A stretch of 64,000 bases of DNA from Celeribacter arenosi (GCF_039539485.1 NZ_BAABDF010000007.1:248001-312000), one strand, 5' to 3'. Positions 1-9,104 are shown, numbered from the stretch's first letter. Program-made: numbers and translations. The notes: a model not told the origin generated them from the sequence alone.

Positions 1-1
1 C

Positions 2-253
2 GATGCTAAAGCGCCAAAGGAGAATGGTTTGCCCGGCGGGAACGGGCTGCCGTTTGACTGGAGGCTTATCTCCAAACGCGGCTGGAATGCGCCGTGGATG
101 CTCGCCGGTGGCCTGACAGCCGAAAACGTGGTGCAGGCGGTCCAGATGACCGGTACCAAGCAGGTGGACCTGTCCTCTGGCGTGGAATCCGCACCCGGCG
201 TGAAGGACCCTGCGATGATACGCGCCTTTATGAAGGCGTTGCGCGCAGGCTAG
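2..253 (+). CDS. trpF: Phosphoribosylanthranilate isomerase, C-terminal part
   Basis: The last 83 residues of TrpF, cut by the left edge. The enzyme converts N-(5'-phosphoribosyl)anthranilate to CdRP in cytosolic tryptophan synthesis. Visible are the phosphate-binding segment around PGGNGLPFDW, the barrel strand and loop WMLAGGLTAENV, and the closing DLSSGVESAPGVKD motif, all in the family order. The next gene downstream is trpB, as expected for a trpFB pair. The stop is TAG at 251-253. The start lies outside the window, so length and N-terminus cannot be judged. Confidence 0.95.
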   Translation, partial: DAKAPKENGLPGGNGLPFDWRLISKRGWNAPWMLAGGLTAENVVQAVQMTGTKQVDLSSGVESAPGVKDPAMIRAFMKALRAG

Positions 254-366
254 GGCGATTTGCTCTTGCGGGTCTCACAGACGTAAATCACCGCGAAGTA
301 CCGGTAGGACACTTTACGGGCTTGGGTGCTTGGGCTAGGTCTTTCGCGACGCATGGGAGCCATCAA

Positions 367-1620
367 ATGAACGATCTCTTCAATTCCTTCATGAACGGGC
401 CTGACGAAAAGGGCCGCTTTGGAAACTATGGCGGGCGCTTCGTGTCGGAAACGCTCATGCCGCTCATTCTTTCGCTCGAGGAAGAATACAATCGCGCCAA
501 AGATGACGCCGATTTCTGGGCGGAAATGGATGATCTGTGGAAGCATTATGTGGGCCGCCCCAGCCCGCTCTACTTTGCCTCCCGCATGACCGAAGAGCTC
601 GGTGGCGCGAAGATTTACCTCAAGCGCGACGAGTTGAACCACACCGGTGCGCATAAAATCAACAACGTGCTGGGCCAGATCATTCTCGCGCGCCGCATGG
701 GCAAAACGCGCATCATTGCGGAAACGGGCGCCGGTCAGCATGGCGTGGCGACCGCCACCGTCTGTGCCAAATTCGGGCTGAAATGCGTGGTCTACATGGG
801 CGCCCATGATGTGGAGCGTCAGCGCCCCAACGTGTTCCGCATGCGCCTGCTCGGCGCCGAAGTTATCCCTGTCACATCCGGGCGTGGTACGCTCAAGGAT
901 GCGATGAACGACGCGCTTCGCGATTGGGTGACCAATGTGCGCGACACCTTCTACTGCATCGGCACCGTCGCAGGCCCGCACCCCTATCCGGCGATGGTCC
1001 GTGATTTCCAGTCGGTGATCGGCAAAGAAGTTCGCTGGCAGCTGGAGGAACATGAAGGCAAGGGGCGTCTGCCCGACACGCTGATCGCCGCGATTGGCGG
1101 GGGCTCGAACGCCATGGGTCTGTTCCATCCGTTCCTCGACGATAAAAGCGTGAATATCATCGGCGTCGAAGCCGGCGGTAAAGGCGTGAACGAAAAGATG
1201 GAGCACTGCGCCTCCCTTACCGGCGGGCGTCCCGGCGTGCTGCACGGTAACCGCACTTACCTGTTGCAGGACGATGACGGGCAGATCCTCGAAGGGTTTT
1301 CGATCTCTGCAGGGCTGGACTATCCCGGCATCGGGCCGGAGCATGCATGGCTCAACGATACCGGTCGCGCGAAATACGTCTCGATCACCGACAAAGAGGC
1401 GCTGGAGGCGTTCCAGTTCTCCTGTCGCACAGAGGGCATCATTCCCGCGTTGGAGCCATCCCACGCGCTCGCCCATGTCATGAAAATCGCGCCAACCCTG
1501 CCGAACGACCATATTCTCGTGATGAACATGTGTGGACGCGGCGACAAAGACATCTTCGCAGTCGCGCGTCACCTCGGGTTCGACATCGCGGGCGAAGAGG
1601 GCCGCGACAGCACCGATTAA
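367..1620 (+). CDS. trpB: Tryptophan synthase beta chain
   Basis: The 417-residue beta subunit joins indole and L-serine to give tryptophan in the alpha2-beta2 complex. The PLP lysine is K97 in HTGAHKINN, and the phosphate loop GGGSNAMG follows. The N-terminus GRFGNYGGRFVSETL is typical of TrpB1. I chose ATG 367 over in-frame upstream codons because it follows a GGGAG-like ribosome site and gives the usual family length. It lies 113 bp after trpF, probably cotranscribed. Its partner trpA is not adjacent: it sits at 12.6 kb on the other strand. A hairpin terminator follows. Confidence 0.97.
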   Translation: MNDLFNSFMNGPDEKGRFGNYGGRFVSETLMPLILSLEEEYNRAKDDADFWAEMDDLWKHYVGRPSPLYFASRMTEELGGAKIYLKRDELNHTGAHKINNVLGQIILARRMGKTRIIAETGAGQHGVATATVCAKFGLKCVVYMGAHDVERQRPNVFRMRLLGAEVIPVTSGRGTLKDAMNDALRDWVTNVRDTFYCIGTVAGPHPYPAMVRDFQSVIGKEVRWQLEEHEGKGRLPDTLIAAIGGGSNAMGLFHPFLDDKSVNIIGVEAGGKGVNEKMEHCASLTGGRPGVLHGNRTYLLQDDDGQILEGFSISAGLDYPGIGPEHAWLNDTGRAKYVSITDKEALEAFQFSCRTEGIIPALEPSHALAHVMKIAPTLPNDHILVMNMCGRGDKDIFAVARHLGFDIAGEEGRDSTD

Positions 1621-1644
1621 TTCGATTGGTCCTATGGGTGTGAG

Positions 1645-1663
1645 CGGGGCCTTTGCGGCCCCG
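1645..1663. terminator. Bidirectional terminator between trpB and pth
   Basis: A perfect 7-bp stem CGGGGCC/GGCCCCG with a 5-nt loop, followed by TTT. It lies 24 bp after trpB and just before the pth stop on the opposite strand, so it can serve both convergent genes. Confidence 0.8.
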
Positions 1664-1666
1664 TTT

Positions 1667-2353
1667 CTATGTCCTGAACTTGTCGCGGAGCTTTTCAAAG
1701 GCGCTGCGGGTGTCTTCGACGGCGGCTGGCGTTTGTTCCGCCTTTTTGGGAGTGGCCGGTTTGGTCCCCGTGGACGCGCGCGGTGGATTGACCCGCAAAG
1801 CAACCGCGTTTGAAAACTTGGCAGTGTCACCATCGGCGAGTGACGCAGCCCCGTCAGAACATCCACGGATAACGTCGTCCAACCAATCCGCATCGGATTT
1901 CGCGAAATCGGACAGGACGTATGGCGCAACGCGGTCTTTGTGGCCGGGGTGCCCGATGCCCATTCGGACGCGATCATAATCGACGCCGATGTGTTGATGG
2001 ATTGAGCGCAACCCGTTGTGCCCCGCATGTCCGCCACCAGACTTGGTGCGCACCTTTCCCGGTGCGAGGTCCAATTCATCGTGGAACACCACGACGTCCG
2101 TTGGTTCGAGTTTGTAGAACCGCATGGCTTCGCCAACGGACTGGCCGGACAGGTTCATGAAGGTTTCCGGTTTGAGGAGGATGACTTTGTCGCGGCCCAG
2201 CCGCCCTTCGCAAACTTGCCCCTGAAACTTGGCACGCCATGGGGAAAACCCGTGATCCGATGCAATCCGGTCCACCGCCATATAGCCGATATTATGTCGG
2301 TTGCCCGCGTATTTTGCGCCCGGGTTTCCCAGGCCAACGAAGAGCCGCATCAC
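1667..2353 (-). CDS. pth: Peptidyl-tRNA hydrolase
   Basis: Pth releases peptides from prematurely dropped peptidyl-tRNAs in the cytosol. The 228-residue protein begins with VGLGNPG, has the catalytic histidine in NRHNIGY, the HDELDL strand and the GGGHAGHNGLRSI loop. The last 40 or so residues (rich in Pro, Ala and Lys, ending EKLRDKFRT) extend past the usual core of about 190 residues. Translation may start at the second Met (2350) instead. It follows rplY on the same strand with a terminator between them. That pairing is common in bacteria. Confidence 0.95.
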   Translation of the reverse strand: MMRLFVGLGNPGAKYAGNRHNIGYMAVDRIASDHGFSPWRAKFQGQVCEGRLGRDKVILLKPETFMNLSGQSVGEAMRFYKLEPTDVVVFHDELDLAPGKVRTKSGGGHAGHNGLRSIHQHIGVDYDRVRMGIGHPGHKDRVAPYVLSDFAKSDADWLDDVIRGCSDGAASLADGDTAKFSNAVALRVNPPRASTGTKPATPKKAEQTPAAVEDTRSAFEKLRDKFRT

Positions 2354-2442
2354 GACCTCCCTGTTCCATGTCGCGCGCAGACTAGCAAAGGGTCGAACCG
2401 AGGGACAACGATTTGCGTAGACTTAATTGGGGCGCAAAGAAA

Positions 2443-2468
2443 AACGCGGGCCCCGAAGCGCCCGCGTT
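2443..2468 (-). terminator. Terminator after rplY
   Basis: Nine-base arms AACGCGGGC and GCCCGCGTT separated by 8 nt; read on the minus strand the hairpin runs into a TTTTTC tract. It lies between rplY and pth, so pth may depend on read-through or its own promoter. Confidence 0.75.
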
Positions 2469-2494
2469 CATGATCAATTCGATGGAGAGAAGTA

Positions 2495-3136
2495 TTACTC
2501 TTCAGCGCCCGCTTCTTCGGTTGCTTCGACTTCTGCTTCGTCTTCATCAGCAGCGCCGCCGCCGAGGCTGGCAGGAGCCGCGATATTCGCGATAACGAAA
2601 TCACGCTCGATGACAGCTCTCGACCCCTTGGGCAGGGTCACGTCGGAGATGTGATACACATCGCCGATGTTGCCGTTGGATACGTCCAGAGTGATGTGGT
2701 CAGGAATCTCGCCTGCCGTCACCATCAGTTCGACTTCGGTACGTACGTGCGTAACAACGCCGCCCTTTTTCACGCCCGGTGCAACTTCTTCGCCCACGAT
2801 TTCCACGGGGATAAAGAGGTTGATGCGCGAAGTACGGTGCAAACGCATGAAGTCAACGTGCGTGGGAAGGTCTTTGACCACGTCGCGTTGAACGCCGCGG
2901 CAGATCACGCGGACGTCGTCTTGACCTTCAACCTTCAGGTTGAAGAGCGTCGACAAAAAGCGGCCTGCTTTCAGGCGCTTAAGCAGCACGTTGAAAGGGA
3001 TGTTGATCGGAAGCGGTTCTTTTTCGCCACCGTATACGATACCAGGAACCAGCCCGTCACGACGAGCCTGGCGAGCGGCGCCCTTGCCCGTCCCCGCGCG
3101 TTCCGTGGCAATAAGATCAGGAATTTCGCCTGCCAT
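2495..3136 (-). CDS. rplY: Large ribosomal subunit protein bL25, Ctc form
   Basis: bL25 binds 5S rRNA in the large ribosomal subunit. At 213 residues this is the long Ctc form, with an N-terminal 5S-binding domain (ERAGTGKGAARQARRDG) and a C-terminal TL5 domain. It ends in an acidic tail GGGAADEDEAEVEATEEAG. The start at 3136 (MAGEIPDL) is preceded by a clear GGAG site; a longer frame upstream lacks one. It is followed by pth. Confidence 0.96.
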   Translation of the reverse strand: MAGEIPDLIATERAGTGKGAARQARRDGLVPGIVYGGEKEPLPINIPFNVLLKRLKAGRFLSTLFNLKVEGQDDVRVICRGVQRDVVKDLPTHVDFMRLHRTSRINLFIPVEIVGEEVAPGVKKGGVVTHVRTEVELMVTAGEIPDHITLDVSNGNIGDVYHISDVTLPKGSRAVIERDFVIANIAAPASLGGGAADEDEAEVEATEEAGAEE

Positions 3137-3347
3137 GTTGCAATCTCCAAAATTAGGGCGGGCCTCCTCCAAGGCTGTAGACCCGCATGAATTCCGCGCG
3201 TATAGGCGAGAATCCGGGTGAAGGGAACCCCTGTTTTCATTTCTGGAATGAGCCTTGCGAAAATGCGTATTGAGCCGAACACGGGTGACGCCTACCGTCG
3301 CTCAAAGCGACTTGAAAGCGCTCACAATTTCTCGGGAGGCCCGCTAA

Positions 3348-4517
3348 ATGTCGATCCTGAAAGCCATTTCCGTCTCGCGCGCCCCGTTTTTTGCGCTCGG
3401 GGCAATTGGCGTTTATTGGGGCACCTTTGCTGCAATGGTTCCTGTCATCAAGCAACAGGCGGGGGCATCGGATGCCCAGTTTGGCCTCGCGCTCTTGGGG
3501 GCGTCGGTCGGGGGCATGGCGGCGATGTACCTCGCCCCCCGTATGGCGCAGGCGCTCGGGCGCTACATCCTACCCGTGTTGCTTTTACTGATGGTCGCGG
3601 CGATGCAGCTACCCGCGCTTGTCTCGTCCCCGTTGATGTTGTTCCCGATCCTTGCGGCGCTCGGGGTGACGATCTCCGGCCTCGATATCAATGCCAATAT
3701 GCGTATCAGCCAACTCGAAGAACGCCATGGCATGCATCTGATGAACGTGAACCATGCGATGTTTTCCCTTTGCTTTGGTGCGGCTGCTTTGATTGTCGCG
3801 ACCCTGCGACAAGCCGGGTGGTCGGTCGGTCAGGTATTTCCGATGATGGGGGGGATTGCATTCCTGCTCGGGGGGCTGGTGTGGGAAGGTAAAAGGTGGC
3901 GCGCGGTCGACCCCGAACCGGAAGGCACGGATGTGCCGCAGCACCTGCCATGGCTGTTCATCGCGTTGACTGGTGTGATGCTCTTTGTGTCCTTCGTTGG
4001 TGAGAACGCCACAGAGGCATGGTCGGCCTTGTTCATTGAACGCGAGTTGGGCGGCGAAGCGGGGGAGGGCGGCTTTGGCCCCTCGACGCTCGGGTTCGTG
4101 ATGGCTGTGTTCCGGTTGCTCGGGCAGGTCACAACCGAAAAGCTCGGTGAGGAACGGGTGGTGTTCTGGTCGGGGGTTCTCGGCGTTATCGGCTCGCTCG
4201 TCATTGCGGGCGCGCAGTCCCAAGGCATTGTCCTCATCGGCATCGCCATCACGGCGGTGGGCATGGCTGTGATCGTGCCGACGGCCAATTCGCTCCTCGG
4301 CAAACTCGTTCACCGTCAGCAGCGCGCTCTCGCGATCTCACGTGCATGGCTCTTCGGGTTCACAGGCTACTTCATTGGGCCGTCGCTCATCGGCTTTGTC
4401 TCGCAGGCATATGGGCTACGGATCGCCTTTGTCTGCGTGGCAATAATGGTGTCGTTCATCATTCCGGCGGTTTTGATAATCAAGGCACGCCGTCATGCGG
4501 CCGCCGTGGCACGCTAA
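3348..4517 (+). CDS. MFS transporter
   Basis: A 389-residue integral membrane carrier of the major facilitator superfamily. About 12 hydrophobic segments can be counted, with a central charged loop near residues 180-200 (WEGKRWRAVDPEPEGTD). It has a strong ribosome site (GGGAGG) before ATG 3348. The pattern GVYWGTFAAMVPVIKQQAG at the N-terminus resembles small MFS proteins often annotated as sugar or multidrug carriers; the substrate cannot be told from sequence. It is a single gene, convergent with lldD. Confidence 0.88.
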   Translation: MSILKAISVSRAPFFALGAIGVYWGTFAAMVPVIKQQAGASDAQFGLALLGASVGGMAAMYLAPRMAQALGRYILPVLLLLMVAAMQLPALVSSPLMLFPILAALGVTISGLDINANMRISQLEERHGMHLMNVNHAMFSLCFGAAALIVATLRQAGWSVGQVFPMMGGIAFLLGGLVWEGKRWRAVDPEPEGTDVPQHLPWLFIALTGVMLFVSFVGENATEAWSALFIERELGGEAGEGGFGPSTLGFVMAVFRLLGQVTTEKLGEERVVFWSGVLGVIGSLVIAGAQSQGIVLIGIAITAVGMAVIVPTANSLLGKLVHRQQRALAISRAWLFGFTGYFIGPSLIGFVSQAYGLRIAFVCVAIMVSFIIPAVLIIKARRHAAAVAR

Positions 4518-4544
4518 CGGCTCACAGGTGACGCAAACGAAAAA

Positions 4545-4564
4545 CGGCGCCCTTTGGGGCGCCG
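4545..4564. terminator. Terminator between MFS gene and lldD
   Basis: A perfect 8-bp stem CGGCGCCC/GGGCGCCG with a TTTG loop. It has an A-tract on the left, which reads as a T-tract on the minus strand, so it ends lldD and probably also the convergent MFS transcript. Confidence 0.85.
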
Positions 4565-4570
4565 CTTCAG

Positions 4571-5734
4571 TCAGGCCCAGCGACCTGCGAAATCTTCGGG
4601 GACAAGAAGGATGTCACGATCAACCTCTTTGATGTCGCGGCGTCCACAGAGCGCCATCGAAACATCCAGCTCCTTGTGAATGACTTCCAGCGCCTTTGTA
4701 ACGCCAGCTTCGCCCATTGCACCGAGCCCGTGAACAAAGGCGCGCCCGATGTAGGTGCCTTTCGCGCCCATAGCGACGGCTTTGAGCACATCCTGACCTG
4801 ACCGGATACCGCTATCGAGATGGACCTCGACCTTATCACCAACGGCCTCGACGATTTGCTCCAGCATCCGGATTGAACTGAGCGCGCCATCGAGTTGGCG
4901 ACCGCCATGGTTGGACACGACAATCGCGTCGGCCCCGATTTCTGCGGCGCGTTTGGCATCCTCCACGTCGAGGATCCCTTTCAGGATGACCTTTCCGTCC
5001 CACATCCTGCGCAGGGTCGCAATGCGGTCCCAGTCAAGGGCGGGATCAAAGGCCTCAGCCGTCCAGGAAGACAGCGATGACGGGTCAGTCACCCCCTTTG
5101 CGTGGCCGACAATATTGCCAAAAAAGCGCCGCTTCGTCCCGAGCATTTCAAGGCCCCATGCGACCTTGGTCACCATGTCGGCGATCGATTTCGGGGTGAG
5201 CTTGGGTGGCGCTGAGAGACCGTTTTTGAGGTCCTTGTGACGCTGCCCCATGATTTGCAGATCGACAGTTATGACAATCGCAGAACAGTTTGCATCTTTG
5301 GCCCGATCGAGCAGCCGGCGCATGAAGTCGTCGTCCTTCAAGGTGTAGACCTGAAACCAGAATGGTTTTTCCGTGTTTTCGGCAACGTCTTCAATCGAGC
5401 AGATCGACATGGTCGAAAGCGTAAAGGGTACACCGAATTTCTCGGCGGCGCGGGCGGCTTTGATTTCGCCATCGGCGCGCTGCATGCCCGTCAGGCCGAC
5501 TGGGGCCAGCGCCACAGGCATCGCAACATCTTGCCCGATCATTTGCGTCGCGGTCGATCGCCCCTCCATGTTCACGGCAATTCGCTGACGCAGCCGGATT
5601 TTGTCAAAGTCGGTGACGTTTTCGCGAAACGTCTGCTCAGTCCACGAACCGCTTTCGCAATAGTCGTAGAACATCTTTGGGGTGCGCCGTTTGTGGAGCC
5701 GTTTGAGGTCGTAGATATTGGTAATCACGGGCAT
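4571..5734 (-). CDS. lldD: FMN-dependent alpha-hydroxy-acid (L-lactate) dehydrogenase
   Basis: A 387-residue flavoenzyme that oxidises L-lactate (or a close 2-hydroxy acid) to the 2-oxo acid, passing electrons to the quinone pool at the inner membrane. The active-site histidine lies in VVSNHGGRQLDG; HLDSGIRSGQDV and KAVAMGAKGTYIGR form the FMN phosphate region. The start at 5734 (MPVITNIYDLKRL) matches the family; the frame runs open farther upstream. An inverted repeat lies just before the start. Substrate assignment to lactate is by family likeness; mandelate or glycolate are alternatives. Confidence 0.88.
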   Translation of the reverse strand: MPVITNIYDLKRLHKRRTPKMFYDYCESGSWTEQTFRENVTDFDKIRLRQRIAVNMEGRSTATQMIGQDVAMPVALAPVGLTGMQRADGEIKAARAAEKFGVPFTLSTMSICSIEDVAENTEKPFWFQVYTLKDDDFMRRLLDRAKDANCSAIVITVDLQIMGQRHKDLKNGLSAPPKLTPKSIADMVTKVAWGLEMLGTKRRFFGNIVGHAKGVTDPSSLSSWTAEAFDPALDWDRIATLRRMWDGKVILKGILDVEDAKRAAEIGADAIVVSNHGGRQLDGALSSIRMLEQIVEAVGDKVEVHLDSGIRSGQDVLKAVAMGAKGTYIGRAFVHGLGAMGEAGVTKALEVIHKELDVSMALCGRRDIKEVDRDILLVPEDFAGRWA

Positions 5735-5754
5735 TTCGATCTCCGAGCGGGCAT

Positions 5755-5779
5755 AATTGGTATGTTTTATAAACCAATT
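5755..5779. promoter_or_regulatory. Inverted repeat in the lldD-ZIP promoter region
   Basis: AATTGGT and ACCAATT are separated by 11 nt, 20-45 bp upstream of the lldD start. These half-sites equal those of GntR/FCD regulators such as LldR and PdhR, but their operators normally have a 3-nt spacer. No GntR gene is in the window. Confidence 0.5.
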
Positions 5780-5877
5780 TGCACGAAAGGGGCCTATTGC
5801 CAAGTCAAAATGCAATTCCAGTTGCAAATCATTCTCAAGAAGCGTAGGCGTTGCCGGAACCATTTAGAGGGACTCCC

Positions 5878-6651
5878 ATGGACGTGATCTGGCTCGGAAT
5901 TTTGGCATCACTCGGCGCAGGCCTGATGACAGGCGTTGGCGCCATTCCTGTGCTTTTCGGCAAAGCGCTTTCAGTGCGCGCAAACGACACGCTTTTGGGG
6001 TTTGCTGCTGGGGTCATGATCTCGGCGAGCTACTTTTCCCTGATCGTTCCGGGTCTGGATGTGGCCGACGAACTCTATGGGGTCGTCTGGATTTCTGCGG
6101 CAATCGCTGCGGGCGGGATCGCATTGGGTGCACTGGCCGTCGCGTTTCTCAATGAGACTTTGCCTCATGAACATTTCATCGTCGGGCCCGAAGGTGCCGA
6201 TCCGGGCGCATTGTCGAAAGTCTGGCTCTTCATTATCGCGATCACGATCCACAACTTTCCCGAAGGTATGGCCGTCGGGATCGGTTTCGGGGGCGGCAAT
6301 ATTGCGAATGGCCTCAGCCTAGCGACCGGCATTGGTCTGCAAAACGCGCCAGAAGGCCTCGCAGTGGCGGTTGCATTGCGTGGTCAGGGCTATTCAAAGT
6401 GGCGGTCGTTTACCTTGGCCCTTTTGACCGGATTGGTTGAACCTGTTGGCGGCGCATTGGGTGTTGGCCTTGTCCATATTTCCCAACATGTTTTGCCGTG
6501 GGGCCTCACCTTCGCAGCGGGTGCGATGCTCTACATCATTAGCCATGAAATTATCCCCGAGACCCATCGCAAAGGCTACCAGAACTATGCCACGGGGGGT
6601 CTTCTGACGGGGTTGATCCTGATGATGTTCCTCGATGTAACCCTCGGCTAA
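5878..6651 (+). CDS. ZIP-family metal transporter
   Basis: A 257-residue inner-membrane protein of the ZIP family, which carries Zn2+ and other divalent metals into the cytoplasm. The two signature helices are present: HNFPEGMAVGIGF and QNAPEGLAVAVAL. A third HE motif, ISHEIIPETHRKG, lies near the C-terminus. The start at 5878 gives a short exposed N-terminus leading straight into the first membrane segment. It diverges from lldD. The metal cannot be assigned from sequence. Confidence 0.9.
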   Translation: MDVIWLGILASLGAGLMTGVGAIPVLFGKALSVRANDTLLGFAAGVMISASYFSLIVPGLDVADELYGVVWISAAIAAGGIALGALAVAFLNETLPHEHFIVGPEGADPGALSKVWLFIIAITIHNFPEGMAVGIGFGGGNIANGLSLATGIGLQNAPEGLAVAVALRGQGYSKWRSFTLALLTGLVEPVGGALGVGLVHISQHVLPWGLTFAAGAMLYIISHEIIPETHRKGYQNYATGGLLTGLILMMFLDVTLG

Positions 6652-6749
6652 TTTCCGCAAACACGACGCGGCGCGCATAAAACCACCATGCGCGCCGAGT
6701 GCTTTTTCTAAGGTTCACGTGCCAATTATCGGCAAGAAATCGCGAAATC

Positions 6750-6763
6750 CTAAAACGTTTTAG
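6750..6763. promoter_or_regulatory. LacI-family-like operator before the GH9 gene
   Basis: A perfect 14-bp palindrome CTAAAACGTTTTAG with the central CG that LacI-family sugar regulators need. It ends 76 bp before the start of the GH9 gene. No LacI gene lies nearby. Confidence 0.6.
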
Positions 6764-6839
6764 ATTGTGGTGCCCAACGTAGGTGACAGGTCCTGTTTCC
6801 TTTGTAACAGTGCGAGTCATAGCGATTTGGGAGGATCAC

Positions 6840-9080
6840 ATGACACGCATTTCGATGAACGCATTGGCCTTGGCCGTCTTCGCCACCGCACCCGCGTTAG
6901 CCGCGGATCAGGTCACAAACGGCACCTTTGACGAAAACACAGACGGCTGGTTCTCGAGCGAGAACATCACCATGGAGTTGGTGGATGGCATGGTCTGTGC
7001 GGATGTGCCCGGTGGGACGGTAAATCCATGGGATGCCATCATTGGCCAAAACGGCGTGCCGCAGGAATTGGGCGAGGCCTACGAATTCCGCTTTGACGCT
7101 ATGGGCACTGCGCCGGCCCCCATTCGCGCGCTCGTCGGCGAAGCGCAGGCGCCATGGACCGTTTTCTACTCTACTGTGCCGATTGCGACGCCTGAATTCT
7201 CCACCATCTCGAACACCTTTCCCGGAAGTGCAAATGATCCTGCCGCACAGGTCGCGTTTCAGGTCGGCGGGCATCCCGACCCATGGCGTTTCTGCCTCGA
7301 TAATGTGGCCTTGCTGGGCGGCGCCGAGGTGCAGGCCTACCGTCCCGATACGGGTCCCGATATTCGCGTGAATATGGTGGGTTACCTTCCCGACGGCCCA
7401 AAACGCGCAACCGTTGTCACCAAGTCCACCACGCCAGGTGGGTGGACCCTTCGAAATAGCGAGGGAAAAGTGCAACTGCGTGGAAAGACCATTCCGCAGG
7501 GCGAGGATGCGTCCAGCGGATTAACGACACACCTCATCGATTTCTCGGAGTGGAGTGATGTGGGTGAGGGGATGATGATCGGATTTGATGGTCAACGTTC
7601 CCACGCATTTGACATCAGTGCAGATATTTACGCCGACCTCGCGCGGGACGCTTTGACCTATTTCTACCCCGTCCGGTCCGGCATTGCGATTGACGGCGCG
7701 ATCGCGGGCGCGGCCTATGCCCGTCCGGCGGGCCACGTCGGCGTGGCACCCAATACCGGCGATACTGCTGTTCCCTGCCAGTCTCCCGAGAGTTCCCAAG
7801 CGGCTTATGGGACACCTTGGAGTTGCGACTATACGCTCGACGTGACCGGTGGCTGGTACGATGCGGGCGACCACGGCAAATATGTTGTGAACGGCGGAAT
7901 TTCGGTGGCACAAATCATGGCGCTGCACGAACGCGCGCCGGACGCCTTCCCCGATGGGACCCTCCCGATTCCGGAAGCGTCAAATGGCGTCCCCGATATC
8001 CTCGATGAGGCGCGATGGCAGCTCGAGTTCATGTTGAACATGCAGGTGCCACAAGGGCTGCCGCTCGCGGGTATGGTCCACCACAAAATTCACGACGATG
8101 AATGGACCGGATTGCCGCTCATGCCGCATGAGGATGACAAACCGCGCTCGCTTCACCGCCCGTCTACTGCGGCGACGCTCAATCTTGTCGCATCCGCCGC
8201 TCAGGGCGCGCGGCTATGGAGGGCCTATGATCCTGAATTTGCGGATCGGTTGATGGAGGCCGCTCAAACAGGGTGGGACGCGGCCTTGGCGACCCCCGAT
8301 CTGTTCGCAACACCGCAAGACGGCAATTCTGGCGGTGGTCCCTATGACGACACCGATGTATCGGACGAATTCTTTTGGGCGGCCGCCGAGATGTTCATCA
8401 CCACGGGCGATGAAACGTGGCTGCAGGAAGCCCGTGCGCGGGTGCCGTCGGTCGAGAAACTATTCGGCCCTGCAGCCTTTGATTGGAAAAACGTAGGTGC
8501 TTTGCCGGTCCTTAATCTGCTTTCGCACGGCGAATTGCCCGGGGACTTCCGCGCGCAACTCGAGGCGGCAGTGATCGACGCATCCGACGCCTATGTTGAG
8601 GCGCAAGCGGGCGAGCACTTCGGCCAGATTTACGCGCCCAAGCAAGCTGACGGTTCATACAACTACGATTGGGGTTCCAACCACCTGCATCTGCAAAACG
8701 CCATTGTCGTGGCCAAGGCCTATGACCTGACGGGCGATAAACGATATCGCGACGCGGTTCTGGAGGCGATGGATTACATCTTCGGGCGCAATGCGCTCAA
8801 TCTGTCCTACGTGACGGGCTATGGGGAGGTGTTCGCGAAGAACCAGCATTCGCGTTGGTTCGCCAATCAGATCAAACCCAGTTTGCCAAATCCGCCCAAA
8901 GGAAGCCTCGCAGGGGGCCCGAATTCCTCCATTCAGGATCCGGTTGCCCAAAGGGTGATCCCCGACTGCGTGGCGCAGTTCTGTTATCTGGATGAAATCG
9001 AAAGCTGGTCGACGAACGAGATTACCATCAACTGGAATGCTTCTTTGGCCCAGATTGCAGGTATTTTGCGGGACTACTGA
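6840..9080 (+). CDS. Secreted glycoside hydrolase family 9 (endoglucanase-like)
   Basis: A 746-residue exported enzyme expected to hydrolyse beta-1,4-glucan or a related chain. Residues 1-21 form a Sec signal ending ALAA. Residues about 22-165 look like a CBM4/9 carbohydrate-binding beta-sandwich (GTFDENTDGWF). An Ig-like CelD N-terminal domain follows (VNMVGYLPDGPKRATVV), then the GH9 (alpha/alpha)6 barrel. Catalytic residues can be seen: D341 and D344 in GWYDAGDHGKY and the acid E727 in STNEITINWN. The start at 6840 has a GGGAGG site. Without a transporter or other GH nearby, its exact substrate is open; mixed-linkage glucan or chito-oligosaccharides are alternatives. Confidence 0.9.
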   Translation: MTRISMNALALAVFATAPALAADQVTNGTFDENTDGWFSSENITMELVDGMVCADVPGGTVNPWDAIIGQNGVPQELGEAYEFRFDAMGTAPAPIRALVGEAQAPWTVFYSTVPIATPEFSTISNTFPGSANDPAAQVAFQVGGHPDPWRFCLDNVALLGGAEVQAYRPDTGPDIRVNMVGYLPDGPKRATVVTKSTTPGGWTLRNSEGKVQLRGKTIPQGEDASSGLTTHLIDFSEWSDVGEGMMIGFDGQRSHAFDISADIYADLARDALTYFYPVRSGIAIDGAIAGAAYARPAGHVGVAPNTGDTAVPCQSPESSQAAYGTPWSCDYTLDVTGGWYDAGDHGKYVVNGGISVAQIMALHERAPDAFPDGTLPIPEASNGVPDILDEARWQLEFMLNMQVPQGLPLAGMVHHKIHDDEWTGLPLMPHEDDKPRSLHRPSTAATLNLVASAAQGARLWRAYDPEFADRLMEAAQTGWDAALATPDLFATPQDGNSGGGPYDDTDVSDEFFWAAAEMFITTGDETWLQEARARVPSVEKLFGPAAFDWKNVGALPVLNLLSHGELPGDFRAQLEAAVIDASDAYVEAQAGEHFGQIYAPKQADGSYNYDWGSNHLHLQNAIVVAKAYDLTGDKRYRDAVLEAMDYIFGRNALNLSYVTGYGEVFAKNQHSRWFANQIKPSLPNPPKGSLAGGPNSSIQDPVAQRVIPDCVAQFCYLDEIESWSTNEITINWNASLAQIAGILRDY

Positions 9081-9104
9081 CCCACCCAGCGTCGGAAAAT
9101 AAAA

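Noticed and set aside
250..2136. A 628-codon open frame on the minus strand across trpB and pth
   Set aside because: It is antisense to trpB and out of frame with pth; the translation is low-complexity and has no recognisable domain. An effect of high G+C.
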